In this document: positions 8,006-16,799 of the stretch, piece after piece
Layout: each line of letters begins with the position of its first letter
How positions within the stretch are numbered: the stretch's first letter is position 1
NCBI RefSeq assembly: GCF_009911265.1
Contig: NZ_QXXA01000004.1
Span: forward strand, 302,692 to 366,691
Length of the DNA: 64,000 nt
Direction of reading: 5' to 3'
Origin: Senegalia massiliensis
GTDB lineage: Bacteria; Bacillota; Clostridia; Tissierellales; SIT17
The notes under the pieces: model-generated
Seen by the model: only the letters and a program-made list of their open reading frames with translations
Database searches by the model: none
What the model was told of the DNA's origin: nothing
Made by a program: the position numbers and the translations under genes

Positions 8006-9206
8006 TCTTGTTTACTCCATCATCTATTTTATCTATAAAAGTATCTTTTGTAGTTCCTGTTCCTCTAATTTTTGATTTTACTTTTATATTTATATCTAAA
8101 TGTGAAAACTCATCTTCCCAATTATCTCTTAACTCTTTAAATTCTTTTGGATGTTTTCTATGTAATTCTAATCCAAATCCAAATATATCACTTTTAAGTT
8201 TTTTAGCTTTTTTAATAGATAAATTCATATAACTTTCAACTTGATTTTCTAAATTTTTTTCTAATTCTTTTATATTATCTGTCTTTTTTATGTCTATATT
8301 ACACCCTACATCAGCAATATTAACTTCTAGATCAATTTTCACAGTAATATTAGGTATCCCCTGTTTAATTTCAGATTTCATTTTAGACTTTGATTTTAAT
8401 AATTCTACTGCTAAATTATTTTTTTCATTACAAGGGATAGTTATAACAGTATTCTTAAGATTGTCTACTATGGCATTATATCCTCTACTTTCATTTTGAG
8501 TTAACCAGCCTACTAATTTATCTCCATTAAATACAGCTATATCTTCTGATCTAATAATATTTTTAGGTTTTACTTCATTTACATTTTCCATACTATTGTT
8601 GTCTTGCTTCTGTCCTATTAATGAAACTCCTGTAAGAATAGCATCTTTCCCTGTATTTATTAAATCAGATATAAGTTGATCTAATTGAACAGCTCTCACA
8701 TTTCCCCAAGATTTCTCAGCCATTTCCAAACTATCATATAATTTTTCAGCAGGTATCTTTTCAATAGCAGTAAGTACATTTAAAACATCTGTTGCCATTG
8801 AATCTTTTGTAACAACAATATAAAAATCTGTCCTTAATTCATGATCTCTAGAAAAGAAATCTAATACATCTATAATTCCTTCCTTTGCCAATTCTTCTCC
8901 AATCATTAAAATCATTAAATGTCCTAAATAAACCTTTCTTGGAACATCTCTTGTTAATTTTCTTAAAGCTTCAAATACTGTTTTACCTTTTACCCTATAT
9001 GTTGAAACTTCAGATCTCCCTGTTAATTCTCTCCCTGCTATTTCACTTGGATTTATAATTTGAACTGTAACTAAATATTCATCTTCTACTTTATCTATAC
9101 CTACAGCTGAGGCAATAGTAATTTCTGAGAGTTCTCTTTTATCCCAACACCCTATTAAAAAATTAGTTAGAATTATTATAATTAGAAATAGTATTCTTTT
9201 CTTCAT
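7995..9206 (-). CDS. gerKC: Spore germination lipoprotein, Ger(x)C family
   Basis: 403 aa. The signal peptide ends in the lipobox FLIGC (lipidated Cys20), followed by the family motif WDKRELSEI and AVGIDKVEDEYLVTVQIINP. The GerC fold continues with the VYLGHLMILMIGEELAKEGI region and a conserved C-terminal domain rich in charged residues (about 290-390). The protein is anchored to the outer face of the spore inner membrane and completes the A-B-C receptor. It begins 16 nt after gerA and overlaps the D-subunit gene. Confidence 0.93.
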   Translation of the reverse strand: MKKRILFLIIIILTNFLIGCWDKRELSEITIASAVGIDKVEDEYLVTVQIINPSEIAGRELTGRSEVSTYRVKGKTVFEALRKLTRDVPRKVYLGHLMILMIGEELAKEGIIDVLDFFSRDHELRTDFYIVVTKDSMATDVLNVLTAIEKIPAEKLYDSLEMAEKSWGNVRAVQLDQLISDLINTGKDAILTGVSLIGQKQDNNSMENVNEVKPKNIIRSEDIAVFNGDKLVGWLTQNESRGYNAIVDNLKNTVITIPCNEKNNLAVELLKSKSKMKSEIKQGIPNITVKIDLEVNIADVGCNIDIKKTDNIKELEKNLENQVESYMNLSIKKAKKLKSDIFGFGLELHRKHPKEFKELRDNWEDEFSHLDINIKVKSKIRGTGTTKDTFIDKIDDGVNKNEE

Positions 9207-9222
9207 AGTTAAACCCTTTCTA

Positions 9223-10812
9223 TTATGGTTTCTTTGGCTTTGCGTCTGTAGGATTTTGCTGACGTACAGAATTTTTACTTGAAATAAGTTTAGGTCTTTT
9301 AAACATTCTCCATAGTGGTGTTCTAATTAATGTATCTTTTTGTCCACTTAGATTAAGTGGTGCTAAAGGATACATATATGGTATTCCAAAAGATCTTAAA
9401 CTACAAAGGTGAAGTAACATAGTAAGTAAACCAAGTGCAACTCCAAAAAGTCCAAAACTTGCTGCAAGTAACATAAATATAAATCTTAATATTCTAACTG
9501 TCATTGCTAAATTATAAGAAGGTGATATAAAACTAGCTAGTGAGGTTATTGATACAACTATTACTTTTGCAGGAGAAACGAGTCCAGCTTGAACTGCTGC
9601 TTCACCCAATACTAATGCTCCCACTATAGATATTGCGGTTCCAATTGCTTTAGGCATTCTTACTCCTGCTTCTCTTAATATCTCAAATGTTAACTCCATT
9701 ATTAAGGCTTCTATTAAAGCGGGAAATGGTATACCTTCTCTCTGAGCAACAATACTTATTAAGAGAGCAGGTGGTATCATTTCTTGATGAAAAGTAGTTA
9801 CAGCTATGAATAACGAAGGAGTAAGTAATGCTAAAAAAAATGCTACATATCTAAGTATTCTAATTAAACTAGATATATCCGCTCGTTGATAATAATCCTC
9901 AGGTGATTGAAAAAATTGTACAAATAATGCAGGAACTAAAAGTACAAAAGGTGTTCCATCTACTAATATTGCTATCCTACCTTCCAATAGCCCTGCTGAA
10001 ACACTATCAGGCCTTTCAGTATTATATATTGTAGGAAATAATGTATACGGCTCATCCTGAATAAGTTCTTCAATATATCCACTTTCTAAAATGCTATCTA
10101 TTTTTATTTTATCTATTCTATATCTAACTTCATTTATTATTTTTTCATCTGCTATACCTTTTACATATACAATTGCTATATTTGTATTAGTTTCTTCCCC
10201 TATTACTTTTTGTTCGATTCTAAGATTTGTATTTTTAATTCTTCTTCTTATAAGAGAAATATTAGTTCTAAGTGTCTCACAAAATCCATCTCTAGGTCCT
10301 CTTATAACATTTTGACTACTAGGTTCTTGAACACCTCTATCTTCAAATCCCTTGGTAGATATCACAAAACAAGTATTAAACCCATCTACTAAAATTACAG
10401 AATCTCCAGATAAAATATGTAAAAATAAATCTTTAAATTTATTAGCTTTTTTTATTTCACTATCTAATATAATATTTTCTTCTATATATTTTAATAAATT
10501 CTTGTTCTTAACTTCTTCTTTAACCTCTTTACATTCACTATTATTCATAAGAGACTTAAGTACAGATTCATTTATAATCTTTTTATCTGCTAAACCATCT
10601 ATGTATACAATTGACATTTCTATTCCTAAATTTACTGAAGAGCAAAATTGTTTAATGACTAAATCACTACTCTCTCCAAATTCTTCTTTTATGATATTTA
10701 TATTTTTATTTAAGTCTTTTTCTATTGTCTCATCTATATATACATTATTTATTTCCAATGATTTTTTTGTTTTCTTATTTTTTTTTCTAAATAAATCACT
10801 TAATTTCTTCAT
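9223..10812 (-). CDS. gerKA: Spore germinant receptor subunit A (GerA type)
   Basis: 529 aa. Cytosolic N-terminal domains (about 1-290) are followed by a transmembrane block from about residue 295 containing EGRIAILVDGTPFVLLVPALF, IPPALLISI, RMPKAIGTAISIVGALVLGEAAVQAGL and a proline/lysine-rich tail. These are characteristic of GerAA/GerKA/SpoVAF-family proteins. The presence of C and B partners in the same operon makes this a receptor subunit and not SpoVAF. First gene of the operon, ATG behind TTAGGAG. Sporulation-specific sigma factor sites were not clear enough to call. Confidence 0.93.
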   Translation of the reverse strand: MKKLSDLFRKKNKKTKKSLEINNVYIDETIEKDLNKNINIIKEEFGESSDLVIKQFCSSVNLGIEMSIVYIDGLADKKIINESVLKSLMNNSECKEVKEEVKNKNLLKYIEENIILDSEIKKANKFKDLFLHILSGDSVILVDGFNTCFVISTKGFEDRGVQEPSSQNVIRGPRDGFCETLRTNISLIRRRIKNTNLRIEQKVIGEETNTNIAIVYVKGIADEKIINEVRYRIDKIKIDSILESGYIEELIQDEPYTLFPTIYNTERPDSVSAGLLEGRIAILVDGTPFVLLVPALFVQFFQSPEDYYQRADISSLIRILRYVAFFLALLTPSLFIAVTTFHQEMIPPALLISIVAQREGIPFPALIEALIMELTFEILREAGVRMPKAIGTAISIVGALVLGEAAVQAGLVSPAKVIVVSITSLASFISPSYNLAMTVRILRFIFMLLAASFGLFGVALGLLTMLLHLCSLRSFGIPYMYPLAPLNLSGQKDTLIRTPLWRMFKRPKLISSKNSVRQQNPTDAKPKKP

Positions 10813-10865
10813 TTGATTAACTCCTAATATTAGACATATTCATTATAAGTTTAAACAAATTTCAT

Positions 10866-10901
10866 AAAAAAAATACAATTAATAATATTATTAATTGTAT
10901 T
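10866..10901 (-). terminator. Intrinsic terminator of the molybdopterin operon
   Basis: A perfect 30-nt palindrome (10872-10901, arms of 15) lies 25 nt beyond the MOSC stop codon and is followed on the minus strand by a run of eight T. It separates the molybdopterin operon from the germination operon. Confidence 0.85.
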
Positions 10902-10925
10902 TAATAAAATATATTCTATTTTAAG

Positions 10926-11363
10926 CTATATTTCTTCTATAACATCTCCTGGTTTTATTACACCTTCCCTTATTATTTTTGTAAATATACCTTCTGTTGG
11001 CATTATGCATTTACCTACTTTTGTTGCTATTTCACATCCTGTATGACACTCTTTTCCTATCTGTGTAACTTCTTGAATTGTACTACCTATTCTAAGTTTT
11101 GTACCTATTGATAATTCATGAAGTATTATGCCTTTAGTAGTAATATTTTCTGCAAATTTACCACTGCCTAAACCTTCTACTCCCATTTTTCTCATTTTAT
11201 CTATACTTTCATATGCCAACAAACTTACTTGTCTATGCCAATCACCTGCATGAGCATCTCCAATTAAACCATGATTTGTTTTAAAAACTCCTTTTTCTAT
11301 AGGTTTCTTAATTGTGCCTTTTTGTGTACTTATATTAATAGCTAAAACTCTACCCTTTATCAT
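10926..11363 (-). CDS. MOSC domain protein
   Basis: 145 aa, a stand-alone MOSC (MoCo sulfurase C-terminal) domain. Family hallmarks are [32 protein letters not shown] and [30 protein letters not shown], the last carrying the conserved Cys that receives sulfur in related proteins. Stand-alone MOSC proteins are linked to molybdopterin handling and may deliver sulfur to the cofactor of hydroxylases such as xanthine dehydrogenase. Its start overlaps the end of moaC by 4 nt, and it is the last gene of the operon. Confidence 0.9.
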   Translation of the reverse strand: MIKGRVLAINISTQKGTIKKPIEKGVFKTNHGLIGDAHAGDWHRQVSLLAYESIDKMRKMGVEGLGSGKFAENITTKGIILHELSIGTKLRIGSTIQEVTQIGKECHTGCEIATKVGKCIMPTEGIFTKIIREGVIKPGDVIEEI

Positions 11364-11836
11364 CTTGATTCTCCCCTTACATACTTACCACTTTTACCAC
11401 CAGTCTTTTCTATGAGTCTTACGTTTGTGATAATCATATCCTTATCTATAGCTTTACACATATCATATATTGTCATTGCAGCAATATTTACAGCCATTAA
11501 AGCTTCCATTTCAACTCCAGTTTTACCTGTTGTCTTCACAATAGACTCTATTTCTATTTCCTCTTCATTTATTCTAAAACTAATATCTGCTCCTGTTAAG
11601 AATATATTATGACACATTGGAATTATATTACTTGTCTTTTTAGCTCCCATTATACCTGCTATTTGAGAAACTGACAATACATCTCCTTTTTTTATCATAC
11701 CATTTCTTATGGAATTAATTGTTTCTTTTTTCATCTTTATTGTTCCTCTAGCTATGGCTACTCTTTTAGTATCATTTTTCTCTCCCACTTCTACCATGTG
11801 AGCTCTGCCTTTTTCATTAAAATGAGTAAGTTTCAT
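11360..11836 (-). CDS. moaC: Cyclic pyranopterin monophosphate synthase
   Basis: 158 aa. With MoaA it converts GTP to cyclic pyranopterin monophosphate. Conserved blocks are [29 protein letters not shown] (catalytic-site His/Cys loop), [27 protein letters not shown] and the C-terminal [12 protein letters not shown]. Length is normal. One nucleotide separates it from moaA, and it overlaps the MOSC gene by 4 nt, so translation is coupled. Confidence 0.96.
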   Translation of the reverse strand: MKLTHFNEKGRAHMVEVGEKNDTKRVAIARGTIKMKKETINSIRNGMIKKGDVLSVSQIAGIMGAKKTSNIIPMCHNIFLTGADISFRINEEEIEIESIVKTTGKTGVEMEALMAVNIAAMTIYDMCKAIDKDMIITNVRLIEKTGGKSGKYVRGESR

Positions 11837-11837
11837 A

Positions 11838-12794
11838 TTAACCCCCTATCTGATTCATATTTTTCAATATATATTTCCCGTCTTCCAAGTGATGTGATTC
11901 TGGTTTTTCTGATATAGAATTTAATATAATATTATTTATACTTTCTCCATTTCTAATAGCATGCTTTAAATCTATTTCTCTATTTGAATGGAGACAAAGC
12001 TTAAGCTTTCCTTGAGAGGTAAGTCTTATCCTGTTACAATATTCACAAAATTTACAGCTAATAGGATTAATTATCCCTACTCTGCCTTTTCCACCTGGTA
12101 ATTTATAATATACTGCTGGAGATGACAAATCATATTCTTTTACTTTTTCTAATATCTTTACTCTATTTAAAACTTCGTCACTTGATATAAAATTTTCATT
12201 TGCCCAATTTGAAGCTTCACCTATAGGCATAAGCTCTATAAAACGTACATCTATATTCTCTTTACTTGTTAAATATACAAAATTTTCTATTTCATCATCA
12301 TTAAATCCACCTATTAGTACAGTATTTATCTTTATAGGTGAAAGCCCAACTTCTTTAGCTTTTTTTATGCCTTTAAAAACTTTCTCTAAATCTCCACCCC
12401 TAGTTATCATTTGATATTTTTCTTTATTTAAGGTATCTAAAGATATATTAACTCTATTTAAGCCTGAGTTTTTTAAATCTTCTGCATATCTCTCTAAAAG
12501 AAGCCCATTTGTTGTCATAGATATATCCCTTAATCCATCTAATTTGGATATATTAGATATTAGTTTTGTTATACCTTTTCTTATAAGTGGTTCACCACCT
12601 GTTATTCTAATTTTTTCTATTCCTAGTTCAACAAATTCTTTTGCTATTAATTGTATTTCTTCTAAAGAAAGTAAATCATTATGATTACATTTATATATTC
12701 CGTGGGAGGGCATACAATATTTACACCTTAAATTACATCTATCCGTAATTGATATTCTTAAATAATTTATATTTCTACCAAAACTATCTTTCAT
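11838..12794 (-). CDS. moaA: GTP 3',8-cyclase (radical SAM)
   Basis: 318 aa from the ATG at 12794. First enzyme of molybdopterin synthesis. The N-terminal radical-SAM cluster is [10 protein letters not shown], the SAM-binding ITGGEPL follows near residue 70, and the C-terminal [4Fe-4S] motif appears as [13 protein letters not shown]. The chain ends in Gly-Gly, as required for activity. A GTG at 12809 is also in frame, but the ribosome binding site GGGAG lies inside that extension, 8 nt before the ATG, so the ATG is preferred. It follows moeA in the operon. Confidence 0.95.
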   Translation of the reverse strand: MKDSFGRNINYLRISITDRCNLRCKYCMPSHGIYKCNHNDLLSLEEIQLIAKEFVELGIEKIRITGGEPLIRKGITKLISNISKLDGLRDISMTTNGLLLERYAEDLKNSGLNRVNISLDTLNKEKYQMITRGGDLEKVFKGIKKAKEVGLSPIKINTVLIGGFNDDEIENFVYLTSKENIDVRFIELMPIGEASNWANENFISSDEVLNRVKILEKVKEYDLSSPAVYYKLPGGKGRVGIINPISCKFCEYCNRIRLTSQGKLKLCLHSNREIDLKHAIRNGESINNIILNSISEKPESHHLEDGKYILKNMNQIGG

Positions 12795-12820
12795 TTTGTC
12801 ATCTCCCACTAATTTAACAG

Positions 12821-14020
12821 TTATAGGAAAAATACATCTCTCTTTTCTCCTTTTTTAAGCCCTTTTTCTTTGCTCTTAATTATAACATATCCATGAGATT
12901 TTGATAAAGTATATATCATTCCAGACGTACCTTTTATAGGGATTGCATAGAAATCTCCTTTATTTTCTTCTAAACTTACTAATTGATAAGTTTCTCTACT
13001 TGTATGATTTTCAAAATTTTCTTTTATTATTGCCTTCATTTTTCTTACACCATAATCTATATTTAATTTCTCGTTCAAAAAACTTTCTATAAAGACTTTA
13101 AATACTATAAGAGAAGAAGTAGGATGTCCAGGAAGACCTATTACAATTTTTTCTCCTACTTTTGATATTATAGTAGGTTTTCCTGGCTTTATTGATACTC
13201 CATGAACAAATACTTTACTATTATCAAATGATTCTATAACTTTTAAAGTATAATCTTTTATTCCTACAGAGCTACCTCCTGATATCAATACGATATCAGA
13301 AAGCTCTAAAGCTCTTTTAGTTGCTTTTCTTAATAATTCAAAATCATCTTTTACAATTTCACTACTTGATACTTTTCCTCCAATTCTTTCTATTTCAGTA
13401 GAAAGTGAGTATTTATTTACATCTCTTATTTTTCCATTTATCGCTTTACAATCTATATCTACTATTTCATCTCCTGTAGATATAATTGAAAATTCAAGTT
13501 TTTTATACACTTTTATTTTACTCATACCTATTGATGCAAGTGTTCCAATATCAGATGGAGTTAACTTTCTTCCTTTAGAAAATAAAAGTTCTCCTTTTTT
13601 CATTTCATCACCTTTAAAATTAATATTTTCACCAAAAGATATACTCTTATTTAATAACAATACATTGTCTTTCTTATGAACATCTTCAATCATTATAATT
13701 CCATCTGATCCTTTTGGAACCATACCACCTGTAGGAACATATATTGCTTGGTTAGTCGTTATTTCTAATTCAGTTTTTTCACCCATATTTACTTGTCCAA
13801 TTATTTTTCTTTGTTTTATATTAGAACGTTTCACAGCATATCCATCTTTAGTGGAACGGTTAAATTCTGGTATGTCTATATTTGATTTAATATCTTGTGC
13901 TAAAATCCTATCTAATCCATCTATTATATTAATCTCTTCTGTTTCAATTGTAAAATCTTCCAATCCTTTTTCAAATTTTAATTTTGCTTGATCTATACTA
14001 TCAAGTTTAGAAAATATCAT
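12821..14020 (-). CDS. moeA: Molybdopterin molybdotransferase
   Basis: 399 aa. Inserts molybdate (or tungstate) into adenylylated molybdopterin made by MogA. Domains visible: the N-terminal region with PEFNRSTKDGYAV (about 50-62), the MPT-binding domain with STGDEIVD and SGGSSVGIKDYT, and GLPGHPTSSLIVF near residue 300. Its start overlaps the end of the tungstate transporter ATPase gene by 14 nt, tying metal uptake to metal insertion in one transcript. Confidence 0.95.
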   Translation of the reverse strand: MIFSKLDSIDQAKLKFEKGLEDFTIETEEINIIDGLDRILAQDIKSNIDIPEFNRSTKDGYAVKRSNIKQRKIIGQVNMGEKTELEITTNQAIYVPTGGMVPKGSDGIIMIEDVHKKDNVLLLNKSISFGENINFKGDEMKKGELLFSKGRKLTPSDIGTLASIGMSKIKVYKKLEFSIISTGDEIVDIDCKAINGKIRDVNKYSLSTEIERIGGKVSSSEIVKDDFELLRKATKRALELSDIVLISGGSSVGIKDYTLKVIESFDNSKVFVHGVSIKPGKPTIISKVGEKIVIGLPGHPTSSLIVFKVFIESFLNEKLNIDYGVRKMKAIIKENFENHTSRETYQLVSLEENKGDFYAIPIKGTSGMIYTLSKSHGYVIIKSKEKGLKKGEKRDVFFL

Positions 14021-14651
14021 CTTCTATCACATCTCCTTTGCTTAAATAGACGAGTTTATTGCACATTCTTTTTGCTTGACTCATATTGTGAGTTATTATT
14101 ATTACTGTAGAGTTACTACTTTTATTAAAATTCATTATTTCTCTTTCCATTATTTTTATAGAATCAGGATCTATATTTGATGTAGGTTCATCTAACAATA
14201 ATAACTTAGGATTAAATACTAAAGCTCTTGCTAGAGATACTTTTTGTGATTCTCCTCCTGATAATTTATGTGCTCTTTTATCTTTTAAATCGTCTATTTC
14301 AAATTTCCTAATCATATCTTCCACTTTGTTTTTTATATCTACTTTATTAAATCCCCTTATTTTTAAAGGATAAGCTATATTATCATAAACACTTCTTTTA
14401 AAAAGGTATGGTTTCTGATTTACCAGTGTAATATTTTTATATAAATAATTATCCAATTTCTTTCCATTATATTCGACTTGTCCTAAAAAATTATTATCAA
14501 GACCTGCTATTATATTTATAAGTGTTGATTTTCCTGCACCATTTGGACCTATTATTCCTGTTATTTTTTTCTTTTCTATAGTTAATTTATCTATGTTTAA
14601 TATCTTTCTTTCTTTATAATATTTTCTTATATCTTTTAAAAATATATCCAT
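14007..14651 (-). CDS. tupC: Tungstate ABC transporter, ATP-binding protein
   Basis: 214 aa from the ATG at 14651, chosen because GAGGAAG lies 6 nt upstream; an in-frame GTG at 14684 would overlap the permease gene by 32 nt. Walker A GPNGAGKST, Q-loop VNQKPYLF, signature LSGGESQKVSLARAL, Walker B LLLLDEPTSNID and the switch His in IITHNMSQA are all present. It is short, without the regulatory C-terminal domain of ModC, which fits TupC. It drives uptake through the adjacent permease and binding protein. Confidence 0.9.
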   Translation of the reverse strand: MDIFLKDIRKYYKERKILNIDKLTIEKKKITGIIGPNGAGKSTLINIIAGLDNNFLGQVEYNGKKLDNYLYKNITLVNQKPYLFKRSVYDNIAYPLKIRGFNKVDIKNKVEDMIRKFEIDDLKDKRAHKLSGGESQKVSLARALVFNPKLLLLDEPTSNIDPDSIKIMEREIMNFNKSSNSTVIIITHNMSQAKRMCNKLVYLSKGDVIEDDIF

Positions 14652-14652
14652 T

Positions 14653-15342
14653 TTATTCTTCCTCACTATAACTATATATAACACTATTTATTCCAAAAGA
14701 AATAACAAATAATACAATTCCTAAGGCTATAGCCATAGAGTAGCGTCCCATTGAATTAAACATAGTTATTGATGTAGTTATTACTCTTGTAAAGCCTTTT
14801 ATATTTCCTCCTACAATCATAACTGCTCCAACTTCTGATATTGCTCTTGAAAAACTAGTAACAACGTTCATAAAAATATCTATTTTAAACTCTCTAATTA
14901 TTAGAATGACAATTCTAACTTTATTTGCTCCAAGAGTTATGCCTATTTTTTCAATTTGTTTTCTTCTGTTTTTAGATAAATTATAAGTAAGTCCTAATAT
15001 CAATGGTATAACTAAAAAGGTTTGAGCTATTACCATGGCTATAGGTGTATATAATAAGTCTAAAAATCCAAGGGGACCTCTTCTAGATAATATAAGTGCA
15101 ACCACCAAGCCTACTATAACTGATGGAATACTCATAAAGGTATAAATAAGTCTTGAAAATAAACGCTTACCTCTAAAATCTTTAATTCCTAAATAAATTC
15201 CTATGGGAATTGATATTATAGATGCTATTATAGTGGCTAAAGTAGATACAAAAAGAGATAAAAAAATTATTCTATATATTTCTATATCGAAGCTAATTAA
15301 TAGATGTAACGCTTGACTAAAACCTTCAATTATATAATCCAT
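14653..15342 (-). CDS. tupB: Tungstate ABC transporter, permease
   Basis: 229 aa, with five to six membrane segments and the cytoplasmic coupling loop EKIGITLGANKVRIVILIIREFKIDI, equivalent to the EAA motif of binding-protein-dependent permeases. Sequence style (SIPSVIVGLVVALILSRRGPLG and FSRAISEVGAVMIVGGNIKGFTRVITTSI) matches TupB more than ModB. It lies between the binding protein (14-nt gap) and the ATPase (1-nt gap). Confidence 0.9.
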   Translation of the reverse strand: MDYIIEGFSQALHLLISFDIEIYRIIFLSLFVSTLATIIASIISIPIGIYLGIKDFRGKRLFSRLIYTFMSIPSVIVGLVVALILSRRGPLGFLDLLYTPIAMVIAQTFLVIPLILGLTYNLSKNRRKQIEKIGITLGANKVRIVILIIREFKIDIFMNVVTSFSRAISEVGAVMIVGGNIKGFTRVITTSITMFNSMGRYSMAIALGIVLFVISFGINSVIYSYSEEE

Positions 15343-15356
15343 ATTATCACCAACTT

Positions 15357-16196
15357 CTATTTTGCATTTGGTGTAAATAAAACCTCACCATATTCCTCTT
15401 TACCATATTTACCTATTATTTCTTGTGTATATTTTGATGAAAACCACTTTTGAAATTTTTTAGCACCCTTGCTATTTATCTGTTCATTTTTTTCTGAATT
15501 TACTGTAGTTACTGAATATTGATTAAACAATATATCATTTCCTTCTACCAATATATCCAACTCTATTTCATCTTTCATTGAAAGATAAGTTCCTCTATCT
15601 GTTAAGGTATAAGCTTGCTTTTCATCTGCCATTTTTAAAGTATCAGCCATCCCTGAACCATTTTGTATGTAAAAATCCCCATTTGGCTTTATGTGTATTT
15701 CCTTCCATATTTTTAATTCTTTTTTATGGGTCCCAGAATCATCTCCCCTAGATACAAACTTATATTCATTTTGATTATAAATAGTTTCTAATGCTTTATA
15801 TATATCATTACTGTAATTTTGCTTTATATTTAACGGATCACTGTTTGGACCTACAAGAATAAAATCATTATACATTACTTCTACTCGTTTCATTCCATGT
15901 CCTTCTTTTAAAAATTCCATCTCTGAATCTTTTGCATGAGTTAATAATACATCTGCTTCACCATTTTTGCCCATTTCTAATGCTTTTCCTGTACCTACTG
16001 CAATAACTTTAACTTTTATGTTATATTCCTTTTCGAAATAAGGCAAAATATGATCTAATAATCCACTATCACGTGTGCTTGTAGTTGTAGCGAGTATAAG
16101 TTCATTTTGTTCTAATTTATTTTCTACATCAGTACAACCTATAATCAAAATAACTGTTAATAATACTACTAATGAAAGCATACTAATTTTTTTCAA
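15357..16196 (-). CDS. tupA: Tungstate-binding lipoprotein
   Basis: 279 aa from a TTG at 16196. This start is chosen because AAGGAG lies 9 nt upstream and the product begins with a normal lipoprotein signal ending in LIIGC; a longer reading from 16256 would overlap mogA by 47 nt. The mature protein carries the TupA signature ATTTSTRDSGLLDHILPYFE, whose TTTS oxyanion-binding loop is characteristic of tungstate-selective TupA/WtpA-like proteins. SRGDDSGTHKKEL is also conserved. It would capture tungstate (possibly molybdate) outside the membrane. Confidence 0.92.
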   Translation of the reverse strand: MKKISMLSLVVLLTVILIIGCTDVENKLEQNELILATTTSTRDSGLLDHILPYFEKEYNIKVKVIAVGTGKALEMGKNGEADVLLTHAKDSEMEFLKEGHGMKRVEVMYNDFILVGPNSDPLNIKQNYSNDIYKALETIYNQNEYKFVSRGDDSGTHKKELKIWKEIHIKPNGDFYIQNGSGMADTLKMADEKQAYTLTDRGTYLSMKDEIELDILVEGNDILFNQYSVTTVNSEKNEQINSKGAKKFQKWFSSKYTQEIIGKYGKEEYGEVLFTPNAK

Positions 16197-16209
16197 TTTA
16201 TTTTTCTCC

Positions 16210-16698
16210 TTATCTAGCACATTCATTTGTTTTATTTTTAAGTATTTGTAGTCCATGATCTAATACATCTATAATATAGTCAAGGGATTCTCTAACTGCT
16301 TTTGGACTACCTGGTAAATTCACTATTAATGTTTCTTTTCTTATTCCAGAGATAGCACGAGATAACATTGCCCTTTTAGTTATACTGAGGCTATGATATC
16401 TTATAGCTTCAGATATCCCAGGTGTTAATTTTGTTATAATTTTCCTTGTGGCTTCAGGAGTTACATCACGCTTACTAAAACCAGTCCCACCAGTAGTTAA
16501 AATTAAATCTAATTTTAAATCATCACTCATCTTTATCATTTCTCTAGCTAATTCATCTTCATCATCAGGAAGTACTATGTACTTTGATATAATATATCCT
16601 TTATGTTCTACTATTTCTTTTATAACTTTTCCACTTAAATCTTCTCGTTTACCTTTTGATCCCTTATCACTTGATGTTATTATTCCAACTTTAAACAT
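16210..16698 (-). CDS. mogA: Molybdopterin adenylyltransferase (MogA/MoaB family)
   Basis: 162 aa. Adenylylates molybdopterin before metal insertion by MoeA. Conserved features are TSSDKGSKGKREDLSG, LPDDEDELA, the LILTTGGTGFSKRDVTPEATRKI block and NLPGSPKAVRESLDYI. First gene of the operon mogA-tupA-tupB-tupC-moeA-moaA-moaC-MOSC, ATG behind GGGGAG. moaD, moaE and moeB are not seen in the window and must lie elsewhere. Confidence 0.93.
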   Translation of the reverse strand: MFKVGIITSSDKGSKGKREDLSGKVIKEIVEHKGYIISKYIVLPDDEDELAREMIKMSDDLKLDLILTTGGTGFSKRDVTPEATRKIITKLTPGISEAIRYHSLSITKRAMLSRAISGIRKETLIVNLPGSPKAVRESLDYIIDVLDHGLQILKNKTNECAR

Positions 16699-16760
16699 AA
16701 ATTCATCTCCCCATATACTTATAATTATATTGTATTATTTTTGCCGTTATATTTCAATAA

Positions 16761-16790
16761 AAATAACGAGCAAGTTTGCTCGTCATTTTT
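16761..16790 (-). terminator. Intrinsic terminator after the DUF4153 gene
   Basis: ACGAGCAA and TTGCTCGT form an 8-bp stem with a GT turn at 16766-16783. T-rich runs flank it on both strands. The gene it serves is the minus-strand one ending at 16800. Confidence 0.75.
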
Positions 16791-16799
16791 TTGTTACAT

